DNA from: Streptomyces sp. AM 2-1-1
GTDB lineage: Bacteria > Actinomycetota > Actinomycetes > Streptomycetales > Streptomycetaceae
DNA length: 64,000 nucleotides
Reading direction: 5' to 3'
Assembly (NCBI RefSeq): GCF_029167645.1
Contig: NZ_CP119147.1
Span: forward strand, 6,900,501-6,964,500
Part shown: positions 1 to 7,387 of the stretch, one piece after another
Layout: each line of letters starts with the position of its first letter
Position numbering within the stretch: the stretch's first letter is position 1
Notes under the pieces: model-generated
What the model was told of the DNA's origin: nothing
The model's input: the letters and a program-made list of their open reading frames with translations, nothing else
The model's database searches: none
Program-made: the position numbers and the translations under genes

Positions 1-592
1 ACGGCGTGGCGTCGTCGTTGGTGAACCGGTAGATCTGTCCGTTGGCGTTGACGCCCCAGACATTGGAGCGGGACCCGGCGGAGATTTTGACCAGGCCGCC
101 CGCGATCTTCTTCCAGTGGCCGGTGGTGCCTTGGTCGCCGGTGTAGCGGTAGATCTCGGCGTTGGCGTTGACGCCCCAGACGGTGCCGTCGGCTGCGGCG
201 CTGATGTCGGTCAGGCCGCCGGGGACGCCGTGCCACGGCGTGGCGTCGTCGTTGGTGAACCGGTAGATCTGTCCGTTGGCGTTGACGCCCCAGACATTGG
301 AGCGGGACCCGGCGGAGATTTTGACCAGGCCGCCCGCGATCTTCTTCCAGTGGCCGGTGGTGCCTTGGTCGCCGGTGTAGCGGTAGATCTCGGCGTTGGC
401 GTTGACGCCCCAGACGGTGCCGTCGGCCGCGGCGCTGATGTCGGTCAGGCCGCCGGGGACGCCGTGCCACGGCGTGGCGTCGTCGTTCGTGAACCGGTAG
501 ATCTGCGCATTCGCGTTGACACCCCAGACGTTGGACCGCGACCCCGCCGAGATCCCCGTCAGACCGCCCGCGATCTTCTTCCAATGAGCCAT
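1..592. repeat. Tandem 234-bp repeat inside the tectonin gene
   Basis: The unit starting at position 1 recurs at 235 and, shortened and more diverged, at 469, a period of exactly 234 bp (78 codons). Compared by eye, units 1-234 and 235-468 differ at a single base (ctgc versus ccgc in the GCAGCC/GCGGCC codon region near 194 and 428). The unit encodes two tectonin half-repeats of 39 residues. Near identity at DNA level, including third positions, points to recent duplication or gene conversion. The array may continue left of the window. Confidence 0.95.
1..592 (-). CDS. Tectonin-repeat (beta-propeller lectin-like) protein, C-terminus outside window
   Basis: The reading frame is open from an ATG at 592 to the left edge (about 197 codons seen), so the C-terminus is missing. 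The protein consists of about five tectonin-type repeats of 39 residues, each with a WKKIAGG or WHGVPGG strand, an ISAGS or ISAAADG turn and the signature VWGVNAN followed by IYR[FY]T. Tectonin repeats form beta-propellers and are found in lectins that bind lipopolysaccharide or methylated glycans; sugar binding here is inference. No signal peptide or transmembrane segment is visible, so the product is cytosolic unless exported by another route. The start is chosen because AAGGA and AAGG lie upstream and the repeat pattern begins at once (MAHWKKIAGG). The alternating repeat classes suggest a six-bladed or larger propeller. Confidence 0.85.
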   Translation of the reverse strand, partial: MAHWKKIAGGLTGISAGSRSNVWGVNANAQIYRFTNDDATPWHGVPGGLTDISAAADGTVWGVNANAEIYRYTGDQGTTGHWKKIAGGLVKISAGSRSNVWGVNANGQIYRFTNDDATPWHGVPGGLTDISAAADGTVWGVNANAEIYRYTGDQGTTGHWKKIAGGLVKISAGSRSNVWGVNANGQIYRFTNDDATP

Positions 593-964
593 GCCGACCT
601 TGTTCCTTTCGCTCGGGCCCCGCCTTCAGGGCCGGTCGCAGACTAGGTCGCCTAAATGGGCCAATACTCGGACTGATCCCACAAGATGATCTGAAAATGA
701 ACGTTTGGCGCTGCGCGCTCCCGTTCCGCCTGACGATCGGACCGGCCAGCTGCCGGCATCTTGGCCTGATGTGCTGTCCCACCCCAGGGGGATCGACGCA
801 GCGGTTCAGTATGTGCGGAGGCGGATTACACCATCTTCGCTGTCGACTCCGTACGGGGTTTCTGGCCCTCGGCCGTCCACAGATCACCGCGCCCGGCCCT
901 TAAGTTGCCGTCCTCTGTCCACAGGTGAGCCGTTTTACGGTTCGAGTCCGCTTCTGGGTGTCAG
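593..964. other. Intergenic region, no supported gene
   Basis: About 370 bp between the tectonin gene, which reads leftward, and decayed coding DNA to the right. The part next to 592 should hold the tectonin promoter. It is less GC-biased than the coding DNA (for example around 655-700). Small open frames here have no codon bias. A T-arm-like string at 939-949 is not part of a tRNA that I can fold. Confidence 0.5.
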
Positions 965-1493
965 GTGCCGGGACGCACACGAAAGGGCCCAGCCGTGGAA
1001 CAGACGAAGTTCGACCGGCAGGTGGAGAAGGACGCCGAATCCCTCGTGTTCGGGATCGGCAGGGTGTTGGCCGGCCGGGACCTGGACGGGGTCCGTCGTA
1101 CGGACGCGACGTTCTGGCGTGCGGGTACCCGGGTCCTGCCGAAGGTGGAGGGCAAGGTCCGGCGCCGCTCCTACAAGCCCGGGTGGCGCCGGTTGTCCTT
1201 CCGCGTTGTGCTGGGGACCGGTGTCGCGGAGAGTGGCTACCTGTCCACCGGGATCTGGACGCCCCCCGGGAAGCGCTGACAGAGCTGTGGGAGAACCGGG
1301 AGACGGCGCTCGCCGCGCTGGAGCCGGCCGGGACCGGCGCCGCCTCGTTCCTGGTCAGCCCCCTGGCACGCCGAGGGCCGCATGCCGTATGTGCGGGTGA
1401 AGAAGACCCGCAAGCCGCCGGCGAAGTCCGTCTTCGAAGATCCCCGGACGCCGGAGCTGGTGGCCAGGGCCAAGGAGTCCGCGCCGATCATCG
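965..1493 (+). pseudogene. Broken gene of unknown function
   Basis: An open frame from GTG 965 (more likely GTG 995, starting VEQTKFDRQVEKD) ends at a TGA at 1279 after about 95 residues. Protein-like sequence then continues in another frame (about 1275-1340: REALTELWENRETALAALE) and returns to the first frame (about 1360-1490: WHAEGRMPYVRVKKTRKPPAKS, then SVFEDPRTPELVARAKES). This pattern fits a protein of about 170 residues with two frameshifts. It then runs into the ABC-transporter fragment without a gene boundary. I do not recognise the family. The alternative is a short intact hypothetical gene at 995-1279. Confidence 0.4.
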
Positions 1494-1856
1494 CTCGGGA
1501 GCGTACGGGCCGCCGACGAGATCCACGTACTGGAGGACGGCGGGGTCGTCGAGAGCGGCACCTTCGACTCCCTGATGGCCGACGACCACCCCGGCCCGGG
1601 GACGTTCCGCACCCTGTACGGGATCCAGGCCGCCCAGTACGGGGTGACCACCGCCGCCGCCGCGGTCCCGCCGGCCCGGACACACCCCGCCGACGACCCG
1701 GTCATCGGACCCGGTGACCTCCGCGCCGACCAGGACACGAGCGACCGGACACCCCCTCCACGTCCTCCGCCGGTCCGTCGGAGTGAGCGCGCCGACAGGA
1801 CCTCCACCGGTATGAACATCGCAGGATTCACCAGCGCGAGTGAAGGGAAGGCGTAG
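1494..1856 (+). pseudogene. C-terminal fragment of an ABC exporter ATPase
   Basis: In the frame ending at TAG 1856 the sequence reads LGSVRAADEIHVLEDGG, then VVESGTFDSLM. This is the end of the nucleotide-binding domain of an ABC exporter: the switch-His to D-loop-distal region, where intact proteins have a Ser-His-Arg-Leu-Ser-x-Val-Arg string, a hydrophobic strand and a Gly-x-His or similar turn. Walker A, the signature motif, Walker B and all membrane segments are absent. No start codon or ribosome site precedes it, and the upstream DNA belongs to another broken gene. The tail of about 80 residues after the domain (APPARTHPADD onward) looks like a native extension. It is a deletion remnant, not a working transporter. 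Confidence 0.7.
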
Positions 1857-1909
1857 GTTCCCGACCGGCGCCGCCGCCCCGGTCGGCATGTCGATGAGGG
1901 GAGAAACCG

Positions 1910-2413
1910 GTGACGGACGCGCGCGACGACGGACGGCAGGAGAGCCTGGAGGAGCGGGCGGACCGGCAGTGGGGGGAACTGCTCCAAGAACTGCGCGTCG
2001 CCCAGACCGGCGTGCAGATCCTCTTCGGCTTCCTGCTCGCCGTGGTCTTCCAGCCCCGCTTCGCCCAACTGGGCGACGCCGACCAGGCCATCTACGTGGT
2101 CACGGTCATATTGGGGTCCTCCACCGCCGCCGCGCTCATCGGGCCCGTCTCCTACCACCGGCTCCTCTCCGGCCGCCGGATGAAGCCGCAGACCGTCGCC
2201 TGGGCGGCGCGGCTGACGATACTCGGGCTGGTTCTGCTCTTCTGCACCATGTGCAGCGCGCTGCTGCTCATCATGCGGGTCGCGCTCCACAACCAGCTGG
2301 CGCTCTGGCTCGTCGCCGGCATGGCGTTGTGGTTCGCCGTCTGCTGGTTCGTCTTCCCGCTCTGGGCGATCGCCCGGGACAACCGTGAGGACCGCGCAGC
2401 GGCGTCGTCCTGA
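1910..2413 (+). CDS. DUF6328-like integral membrane protein
   Basis: The protein has 167 residues and starts at GTG 1910 (VTDARDDGRQESLEERADRQW), eight bases after GGGAGAA. An acidic and basic N-terminus of about 30 residues, with the conserved-looking QWGELLQELRVAQTGVQ stretch, precedes four hydrophobic segments at roughly residues 35-52, 60-82, 100-125 and 130-152. This arrangement matches the actinobacterial DUF6328 family, whose function is unknown. It stands alone: decayed DNA lies upstream and a convergent gene downstream, with only about 40 bp between the two stops. Confidence 0.7.
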   Translation: MTDARDDGRQESLEERADRQWGELLQELRVAQTGVQILFGFLLAVVFQPRFAQLGDADQAIYVVTVILGSSTAAALIGPVSYHRLLSGRRMKPQTVAWAARLTILGLVLLFCTMCSALLLIMRVALHNQLALWLVAGMALWFAVCWFVFPLWAIARDNREDRAAASS

Positions 2414-2453
2414 TCCGGCGCGTCCGCACTCCACGGAAGCCGCCGGGACCTGA

Positions 2454-3278
2454 TCAGGTCCCGGCGGCTTCCGGGCTGATGGCATCCGTGACGCCGAACA
2501 GCGCACCGTCCGGATCGCGCACCACCGCCTCGATGCCGCCCCGGACGTCGTGGTGCGCGACGACGGAGCCGCCGGAGCGGCGCACCGCCTCCGCGGTCTC
2601 CGCGACGTCCTCCACCAGGAACTGCACCTGCCAGTGGGGACGCAGCACCGGATCGGGCGCGGCCTCCACCGCCCCCGAACTGATCCGCGCCAGCGGACGG
2701 CCCTCGCAGCGCACGATGACCTCCTCCTGTTCGTAGGAGACCTCGCAACTGCCGGGGCGGCCACTGGCCCAGTCGAGTACCTCGCCGTAGAAGATCGCGG
2801 CGTCGAACGCGTCGCGGGTGCGCAACCGCAGCCAGGCATACGAACGGTCGGCGGTCGAGGCCGACGGGGCGGGGGGCGTGAGGCGCTCCCAGAGACCGAA
2901 GACCGCTCCGTCGCGGTCGGACGCCAGTACCCCGCGTCCCGTGCCGAGCGTCAACGGCCCCACCGCCACCGTCCCGCTGCGCTCCCGGACACGGCCGGCC
3001 GCGAGGTCCGCGTCCCGCACGGAGAAGTACGGGAGCCAGGCGACGGCCGTCTGGTACGAGGACGACACCCCGCCGAGACCGGCCAGCGGCGTGCCGTCGC
3101 GGCGGGCGACGGAGTACTCGGGGCCGAGCTTGCTGGGATGGAACGTCCAGCCCAGCGCGGAGCCGTAGAAACGCTGCGCGGCGGCCAGGTCCCGGGTCAG
3201 CAGATTGACCCAGCAGGGCGCCGCAGCGCCGGTCAGCGGGGCGGCGCCGGGGGGCGTACGGGGAGCGCTTCCGGTCAT
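2454..3278 (-). CDS. Two-domain VOC (glyoxalase/bleomycin-resistance fold) protein
   Basis: The protein has 274 residues. Two vicinal-oxygen-chelate domains lie in tandem. The first (about 22-135) begins CWVNLLTRDLAAAQRFYGSA and ends in the typical DRDGAVFGLWE strand. The second (about 150-270) has YAWLRLRTRDAFDAAIFYGE and ends DPDGALFGVTDA. This is the CFP30B-like actinobacterial layout, often annotated as hydroxylase or glyoxalase; substrate and metal are unknown. The start at ATG 3278 follows GAAGGCAGTGTGAAC; a longer frame to 3371 has no ribosome site and poor codon use. It is convergent with the DUF6328-like gene. Confidence 0.85.
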   Translation of the reverse strand: MTGSAPRTPPGAAPLTGAAAPCWVNLLTRDLAAAQRFYGSALGWTFHPSKLGPEYSVARRDGTPLAGLGGVSSSYQTAVAWLPYFSVRDADLAAGRVRERSGTVAVGPLTLGTGRGVLASDRDGAVFGLWERLTPPAPSASTADRSYAWLRLRTRDAFDAAIFYGEVLDWASGRPGSCEVSYEQEEVIVRCEGRPLARISSGAVEAAPDPVLRPHWQVQFLVEDVAETAEAVRRSGGSVVAHHDVRGGIEAVVRDPDGALFGVTDAISPEAAGT

Positions 3279-3711
3279 GTTCACACTGCCTTCGTCCGGT
3301 CGGGCGGGCCCGCCTGCCGACTGCCGCCGGGCCAGAACCAGCGTCGGCCGACCGGACCGGTCCCGCAACACGCGGACGGCACCCTCGGCCGTCGGCCGAG
3401 GGTGCCGTCATGGGGGCGCCGCGGGTGCGCGGGGGAGTACGGCGGCGGTCCCGCCCTCATACCCCGCCGCAGGGCGGGGCGTTGGTGATGTCGAGGTGAG
3501 GAGCGGCCCCGGAGAGCGGGGCCGGAGAACCGGAGAGGAGGCCGCCCACCGCCTTCGCGGCGGCGGTCACCGGATTCGCTGCGCGAGGGCGACGAGCACG
3601 GTGACCCGGGTACGCCGGTCGGCGTCGTTCCCGCTCACCGTGCCCGCCGCCCTCGCGTCGGGTGGTTCGTCCGCGGCGCCGCCGGAGGCCCGGGGCTCGG
3701 TGCGAACCCCG
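3279..3711. other. Intergenic region with a strong hairpin
   Basis: About 430 bp between two leftward genes. Apart from the hairpin at 3375-3409 I see GC-rich DNA without codon bias. The promoter of the VOC gene should lie between the hairpin and 3278. Confidence 0.5.
3375..3409 (-). terminator. Perfect 16-bp stem-loop, probable terminator
   Basis: GACGGCACCCTCGGCC and its exact complement flank a three-base GTC loop. It lies about 300 bp beyond the stop of the DUF6479 gene on the same strand and before the next leftward gene. There is no U tract, as is usual in Streptomyces. Confidence 0.6.
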
Positions 3712-4041
3712 TCAGTCACGGGGACGGTCGCTCTCCGGCGGAGTGGTGCCGGTGTCCTGCTCCCCGAGCTCATAGGGGGTCAGGGCGGTCCCGTCGCCGG
3801 GGAAGTGGTCGTCCGCGTGCACGTTCTCCTGCTCGATGTGCGCCCGGTGCGCCGGCGGATCGGGCTGCTCCGCGGGGGTCGGGGGCGGCAGCTCCTTGTC
3901 CCGGCGACGCATGCCGAACCAGAAGGCACCGATGATCAGGGCCACGAGGGCGACGGCGACGACGACGAGGCCGACACCGATCGGTCCCGCGTCGGCGAGG
4001 GTGGTGGTGGCGGCGGCGTGGGCTCCGTTTGATACGTCCAT
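3712..4041 (-). CDS. DUF6479 family small membrane protein
   Basis: The protein has 109 residues from ATG 4041. A short polar N-terminus (MDVSNGAHAAATTT) precedes one transmembrane helix at about 18-42 (GVGLVVVAVALVALIIGAFW). An RRR stop-transfer patch, a proline-rich stretch (PPPTPAEQPDPPAH) and an acidic tail follow. This is the layout of DUF6479, a Streptomyces family of unknown role. The long tail should be cytoplasmic by the positive-inside rule. An upstream ATG at 4110 would add an unconvincing extension overlapping the promoter. It is divergent from the F420-type oxidoreductase. Confidence 0.75.
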   Translation of the reverse strand: MDVSNGAHAAATTTLADAGPIGVGLVVVAVALVALIIGAFWFGMRRRDKELPPPTPAEQPDPPAHRAHIEQENVHADDHFPGDGTALTPYELGEQDTGTTPPESDRPRD

Positions 4042-4129
4042 GCAAGCCGGATACCCCGAACGCCCGCAGTCAGACAGCCATTCACCTGAATACATGTTTT
4101 GTCGATACATAAGGGGAGAGGTGTTTCAT
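4042..4129. promoter_or_regulatory. Divergent promoter region, AT-rich
   Basis: An 88-bp gap separates two divergent genes. Its right half (about 4088-4112) is unusually AT-rich and contains ATACAT twice (4091 region and 4105 region), possible -10 or operator sequence. AAGGGGAGAG at 4111-4120 is the ribosome site of the rightward gene. No regulator can be assigned. Confidence 0.4.
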
Positions 4130-5095
4130 ATGGTGAAAATTGGCTACACGATGATGACCGAGCAGACCGGCCCGAGAGAGCTGGTGGCCGACGTCGTCGC
4201 CGCCGAGCGGGCGGGATTCGACTTCTCCGTCACTTCGGACCACTACTTCCCCTGGTTGTCCGAGCAGGGCCACGCCCCGTACGCCTGGACCGTGCTCGGC
4301 GCCGCCGCGCAGGCCACCTCCACCATCCCCCTCATGACGTACGTGACCTGCCCGACCGTGCGCTACCACCCGGCCGTCGTCGCGCAGAAGGCCGCGACGC
4401 TCCAGATCCTCTCCGAGGGACGCTTCCGCCTCGGACTCGGCTCGGGGGAGAACCTCAACGAGCACGTCACCGGGGCCGGATGGCCGCGCGCCCGGGTCCG
4501 GCTCGAGATGCTGGAGGAGGCGGTGCGGATCATCGGTGCTCTCTTCGACGGCGACGTGGTGAACCATGCCGGTACCCACTTCCAGGTGGAGAACGCCCGG
4601 CTGTGGGATCTTCCGGAGACCCGGGTGCCCATCGGCGTCGCCGTCTCCGGCCCGACGTCCTGCGCACTCGCGGGCGAACGGGCCGACCTCGTCATCGCCA
4701 CCGAACCGAAGGCGGAACTGCTCGACGCCTTCGCCCGCCACGGCGGCGCCGGCAAACCCGCGGTCGGCCAGCTCCCCGTCTGCTACGACCCCGACCGGAA
4801 CGCCGCAGTGGCCCGGGCCCACGAGCAGTTCCGCTGGTCGGTGGGCGGCTGGAAGGTCAACTCCGAACTCCCGGGGCCGGACGGGTTCGACCAGGCCACC
4901 GCGTACGTCCGTGCCGAGGACGTCGCCGGGGCGATCCCCTGCGGCAACGACGTGGACGAGTTCGTCGAAGCCGTCCGGGCCTACCAGGAGGCGGGCTTCA
5001 CGGAGATCGCCCTCGTCCAGGTCGGCGGGGCCCACCAGCAGTCGTTCATCTCCTGGGCGCACAAGACCCTGCTGCCGGCGCTCCGCACTCTGTAG
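4130..5095 (+). CDS. LLM-class F420-dependent oxidoreductase
   Basis: The protein has 321 residues with a luciferase-like TIM-barrel fold. MVKIGYTMMTEQTGPREL starts the first strand. SVTSDHYFPW, the LMTYVTCPTVRYHP strand with its cis-peptide context, and GRFRLGLGSGENLNEHV are typical of the TIGR03557 F420-dependent subfamily, near F420-dependent glucose-6-phosphate dehydrogenase. The expected reaction is hydride transfer between F420 and an alcohol or aldehyde; the substrate cannot be read. The start ATG 4130 has AAGGGGAGAG nine bases upstream. The gene lies 150 bp before the molybdenum-hydroxylase group, a possible functional link but with no overlap. Confidence 0.85.
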   Translation: MVKIGYTMMTEQTGPRELVADVVAAERAGFDFSVTSDHYFPWLSEQGHAPYAWTVLGAAAQATSTIPLMTYVTCPTVRYHPAVVAQKAATLQILSEGRFRLGLGSGENLNEHVTGAGWPRARVRLEMLEEAVRIIGALFDGDVVNHAGTHFQVENARLWDLPETRVPIGVAVSGPTSCALAGERADLVIATEPKAELLDAFARHGGAGKPAVGQLPVCYDPDRNAAVARAHEQFRWSVGGWKVNSELPGPDGFDQATAYVRAEDVAGAIPCGNDVDEFVEAVRAYQEAGFTEIALVQVGGAHQQSFISWAHKTLLPALRTL

Positions 5096-5246
5096 AGGTC
5101 ATTCCCCACGCGTACGCCGGGACTTCGCGGGCAGGACCCGGGACAGGCACTCGGCCGACTGCCGTACCCGTGTCGCCGACTCCCGGCCGCGGGGCGAGCC
5201 TGGGAGCGGGCCGGCTCCGCCGCGTCCGGCTCCCGAGAAAGGAACC

Positions 5247-5636
5247 ATGGTGAACACCAGCGACAAGACCGCTTCCGAGCATCAGGAGAACTACGACGTC
5301 CTGGTCTCGCTGAGCGAATGCACGGCCACCGACGCGAGCACCGTGTTCGAGGTGCTCCGCCACTCCTTCGCCTCGGACCGGGCCGCCTCCGAGGCGCCCG
5401 CCGAGACCAACGGGCCCCGCCCGACGGTGTGGTCCGCCACCGTCGACGTGTCCGCGACGAAGGAGCCCGCCGGCCGGGCCTCGCTCGACGGGTCGGTCAC
5501 CGTCGACGCGCAAGGCGGCTACTGGGCCATCGACCGGCTGCGGGAACACCTCGGCAAGACGTTCACGGTGGAGAGCGCCGGTACGTCGGCGGGGGACCAG
5601 GAACAGGAAGTCAGGCTGCGGCTCACCAGCCGCTGA
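5247..5636 (+). CDS. Conserved-looking hypothetical protein upstream of the aldehyde oxidoreductase genes
   Basis: The protein has 129 residues from ATG 5247 with AGAAAGGA six bases upstream. I do not recognise a family. The N-terminus is polar (MVNTSDKTASEHQENYD). A short helix-like stretch (STVFEVLRHSFAS) follows, then alternating beta-like strands (PTVWSATVDVSA, SLDGSVTVDAQG) and a last helix and strand (WAIDRLREHLGKTFTV). There is no signal peptide, membrane segment or cysteine pair. It ends 47 bp before the 2Fe-2S subunit gene and may be co-transcribed with it, so an accessory role for that enzyme is possible. Confidence 0.65.
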   Translation: MVNTSDKTASEHQENYDVLVSLSECTATDASTVFEVLRHSFASDRAASEAPAETNGPRPTVWSATVDVSATKEPAGRASLDGSVTVDAQGGYWAIDRLREHLGKTFTVESAGTSAGDQEQEVRLRLTSR

Positions 5637-5683
5637 CCATCCCACCCCGCCGCCCGGAGGGGCAGAACGGAAGGCACCCGCGC

Positions 5684-6280
5684 ATGGAACCCCACCGGCC
5701 GGACGAGGACACCGGGACGGCGCCACGGCCGGCTCCCCCGGGACCCGGGGGAGCCGCCCTCCCCGACCGCTCCGCCGTCACCCTGCACGTCAACGGCGCC
5801 GCGCGGACGGTGACGCTCGACCACCGCACCACCCTCCTGGACACGCTGCGGGAACACCTCGGCCTCACGGGGGCCAAGAAGGGTTGCGACCACGGGCAGT
5901 GCGGGGCCTGCACCGTCCTCGTCGACGGCCGCCGTGCCAACAGCTGCCTGCTGCTGGCCGTCGCCCAGGACGGGGCGCGCGTCACCACGGTCGAAGGGCT
6001 GGCCGACGGCGACCGGCTCCACCCCGTGCAGCAGGCGTTCGTCGACCGCGACGCCCTCCAGTGCGGTTACTGCACCCCGGGCCAGATCTGCTCCGCCGTC
6101 GGCATGCTGGCCGAGGCGCAGGACGGCTTCCCCTCGCACGCCACCGCGCCGTCCGACCTCGCCGGGGGCGGTCCCGCGGCTCTGGATTCCGAGGAGATCC
6201 GCGAACGGATGAGCGGCAACCTCTGCCGGTGCGGCGCCTACCCGCACATCGTGGAAGCGATCGAGGACGTGGCCCGGTGA
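5684..6280 (+). CDS. Aldehyde oxidoreductase / xanthine dehydrogenase family, 2Fe-2S subunit (PaoA-like)
   Basis: The protein has 198 residues. After a proline-rich N-terminus of about 30 residues comes a plant-type ferredoxin domain with GCDHGQCGACTVLVDG. A helical 2Fe-2S domain follows with CGYCTPGQI and GNLCRCGAYPHI. Together these give the eight cysteines of two 2Fe-2S clusters found in the small subunit of molybdenum hydroxylases. They pass electrons from the molybdenum cofactor to FAD. Unlike E. coli PaoA it has no twin-arginine signal, so the complex should be cytoplasmic. Its stop overlaps the next start by 4 bp (GTGA), indicating translational coupling. Confidence 0.93.
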   Translation: MEPHRPDEDTGTAPRPAPPGPGGAALPDRSAVTLHVNGAARTVTLDHRTTLLDTLREHLGLTGAKKGCDHGQCGACTVLVDGRRANSCLLLAVAQDGARVTTVEGLADGDRLHPVQQAFVDRDALQCGYCTPGQICSAVGMLAEAQDGFPSHATAPSDLAGGGPAALDSEEIRERMSGNLCRCGAYPHIVEAIEDVAR

Positions 6281-7254
6281 AACCCTTCGGCTACCTGCGA
6301 CCCGCCTCCGTCACCGAAGCCGTACGCGCCGGCGCCAGTCACCCCGGCGCCCGCTTCCTCGGTGGCGGGACCAACCTCGTCGACCTGATGAAGCTCGGCG
6401 TCGAGACGCCGGGGCTCCTCATCGACGTCACCCGGCTGCCCCTGGACCGCACCGAACCCACCGCGGACGGCGGACTGCGCGTCGGGGCGACCGTCCGCAA
6501 CAGCGACCTCGCCGCGCACCCCCTCGTGCGCGAGAGGTACCCGGTCCTGACCCAGGCGCTGCTCGCCGGAGCCTCCGGACAGCTGCGCAACACCGCCACC
6601 ACCGGCGGCAACCTCCTGCAGCGCACCCGCTGTCCCTACTTCCAGGACGTGTCCAAGCCGTGCAACAAGCGCGTCCCCGGCACGGGCTGCCCCGCCCGTG
6701 AGGGCGCCCACCGGGACCTCGCCGTACTCGGCCACTCCGAGAACTGCGTCGCCACCCACCCCTCGGACCTGTCCGCCGCCCTCGCGGCCCTCGACGCCAC
6801 CGTCGAACTCCACGGACCGGAAGGCGAACGGACCGTTCCCGTCACCGCGTTCCACCGGCTTCCGGAGGAGAACCCGGACCAGGACACGGTGATCCGCCCC
6901 GGCGAACTCATCACCGCGGTGACGCTGCCGCCGGCGCCCGACGGCTCGGCCCAGCTCTACCGCAAGGTCCGCGACCGCGCCTCGTACGCCTTCGCCCTCG
7001 TCTCGCTGGCCGCCGTCCTCACCGTGCGCGACGGCCGCGTCCAGCACGCCGCCCTCGCCTTCGGCGGCCTCGCCCACCGCCCCTGGCGTGCCACCGCCGC
7101 GGAGGCCGTCCTGCGGGACGCCCCCGCCACCCCGGAGACCTACGCCCGGGCCGCCGCCGCCGAACTCGCCGCCGCCCGACCACTGCGCGACAACGCCTTC
7201 AAGGTCGACCTCGCCCGCAGGCTGACCGTCGACGTCCTCACCGAACTCACCTGA
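6277..7254 (+). CDS. Aldehyde oxidoreductase FAD-binding subunit with extra 4Fe-4S cysteines (PaoB-like)
   Basis: The protein has 325 residues from GTG 6277, which overlaps the previous stop. FARFLGGGTNLVDL-type and NTATTGGNLLQ motifs are the two FAD-binding loops of the CO-dehydrogenase flavoprotein family. An insertion carries Cys119, Cys129, Cys138 and Cys157 (QRTRCPYFQDVSKPCNKR, then PGTGCPA and SENCVATHPSD). This matches the extra 4Fe-4S cluster known in E. coli PaoB. The C-terminal domain (about 225-325) is the usual cluster-contacting region. It completes an electron path from molybdenum through iron-sulfur centres to FAD. Confidence 0.92.
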   Translation: MKPFGYLRPASVTEAVRAGASHPGARFLGGGTNLVDLMKLGVETPGLLIDVTRLPLDRTEPTADGGLRVGATVRNSDLAAHPLVRERYPVLTQALLAGASGQLRNTATTGGNLLQRTRCPYFQDVSKPCNKRVPGTGCPAREGAHRDLAVLGHSENCVATHPSDLSAALAALDATVELHGPEGERTVPVTAFHRLPEENPDQDTVIRPGELITAVTLPPAPDGSAQLYRKVRDRASYAFALVSLAAVLTVRDGRVQHAALAFGGLAHRPWRATAAEAVLRDAPATPETYARAAAAELAAARPLRDNAFKVDLARRLTVDVLTELT

Positions 7255-7387
7255 TGTCGCGTCAGCCGGGGGCGGCCCGCCCGCACGGCCCGGCGCGGCA
7301 GGTGCGAGCCGCTCGTGCCGCCCGGCCGTAGCGGGCGCACCCCACCGTCCCCTCACCCCCCCCGCAACCCTTGCCCGAGGACCCGTC

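Noticed and set aside
939..949. T-arm-like GGTTCGAGTCC suggesting a tRNA or attachment site
   Set aside because: Only three of five stem pairs form, and no acceptor, D or anticodon arm is found around it.
5046..5726. Long minus-strand frames opposite the aldehyde oxidoreductase genes (several up to 9.5 kb)
   Set aside because: They are third-position-GC shadows of clearly identified plus-strand enzymes.
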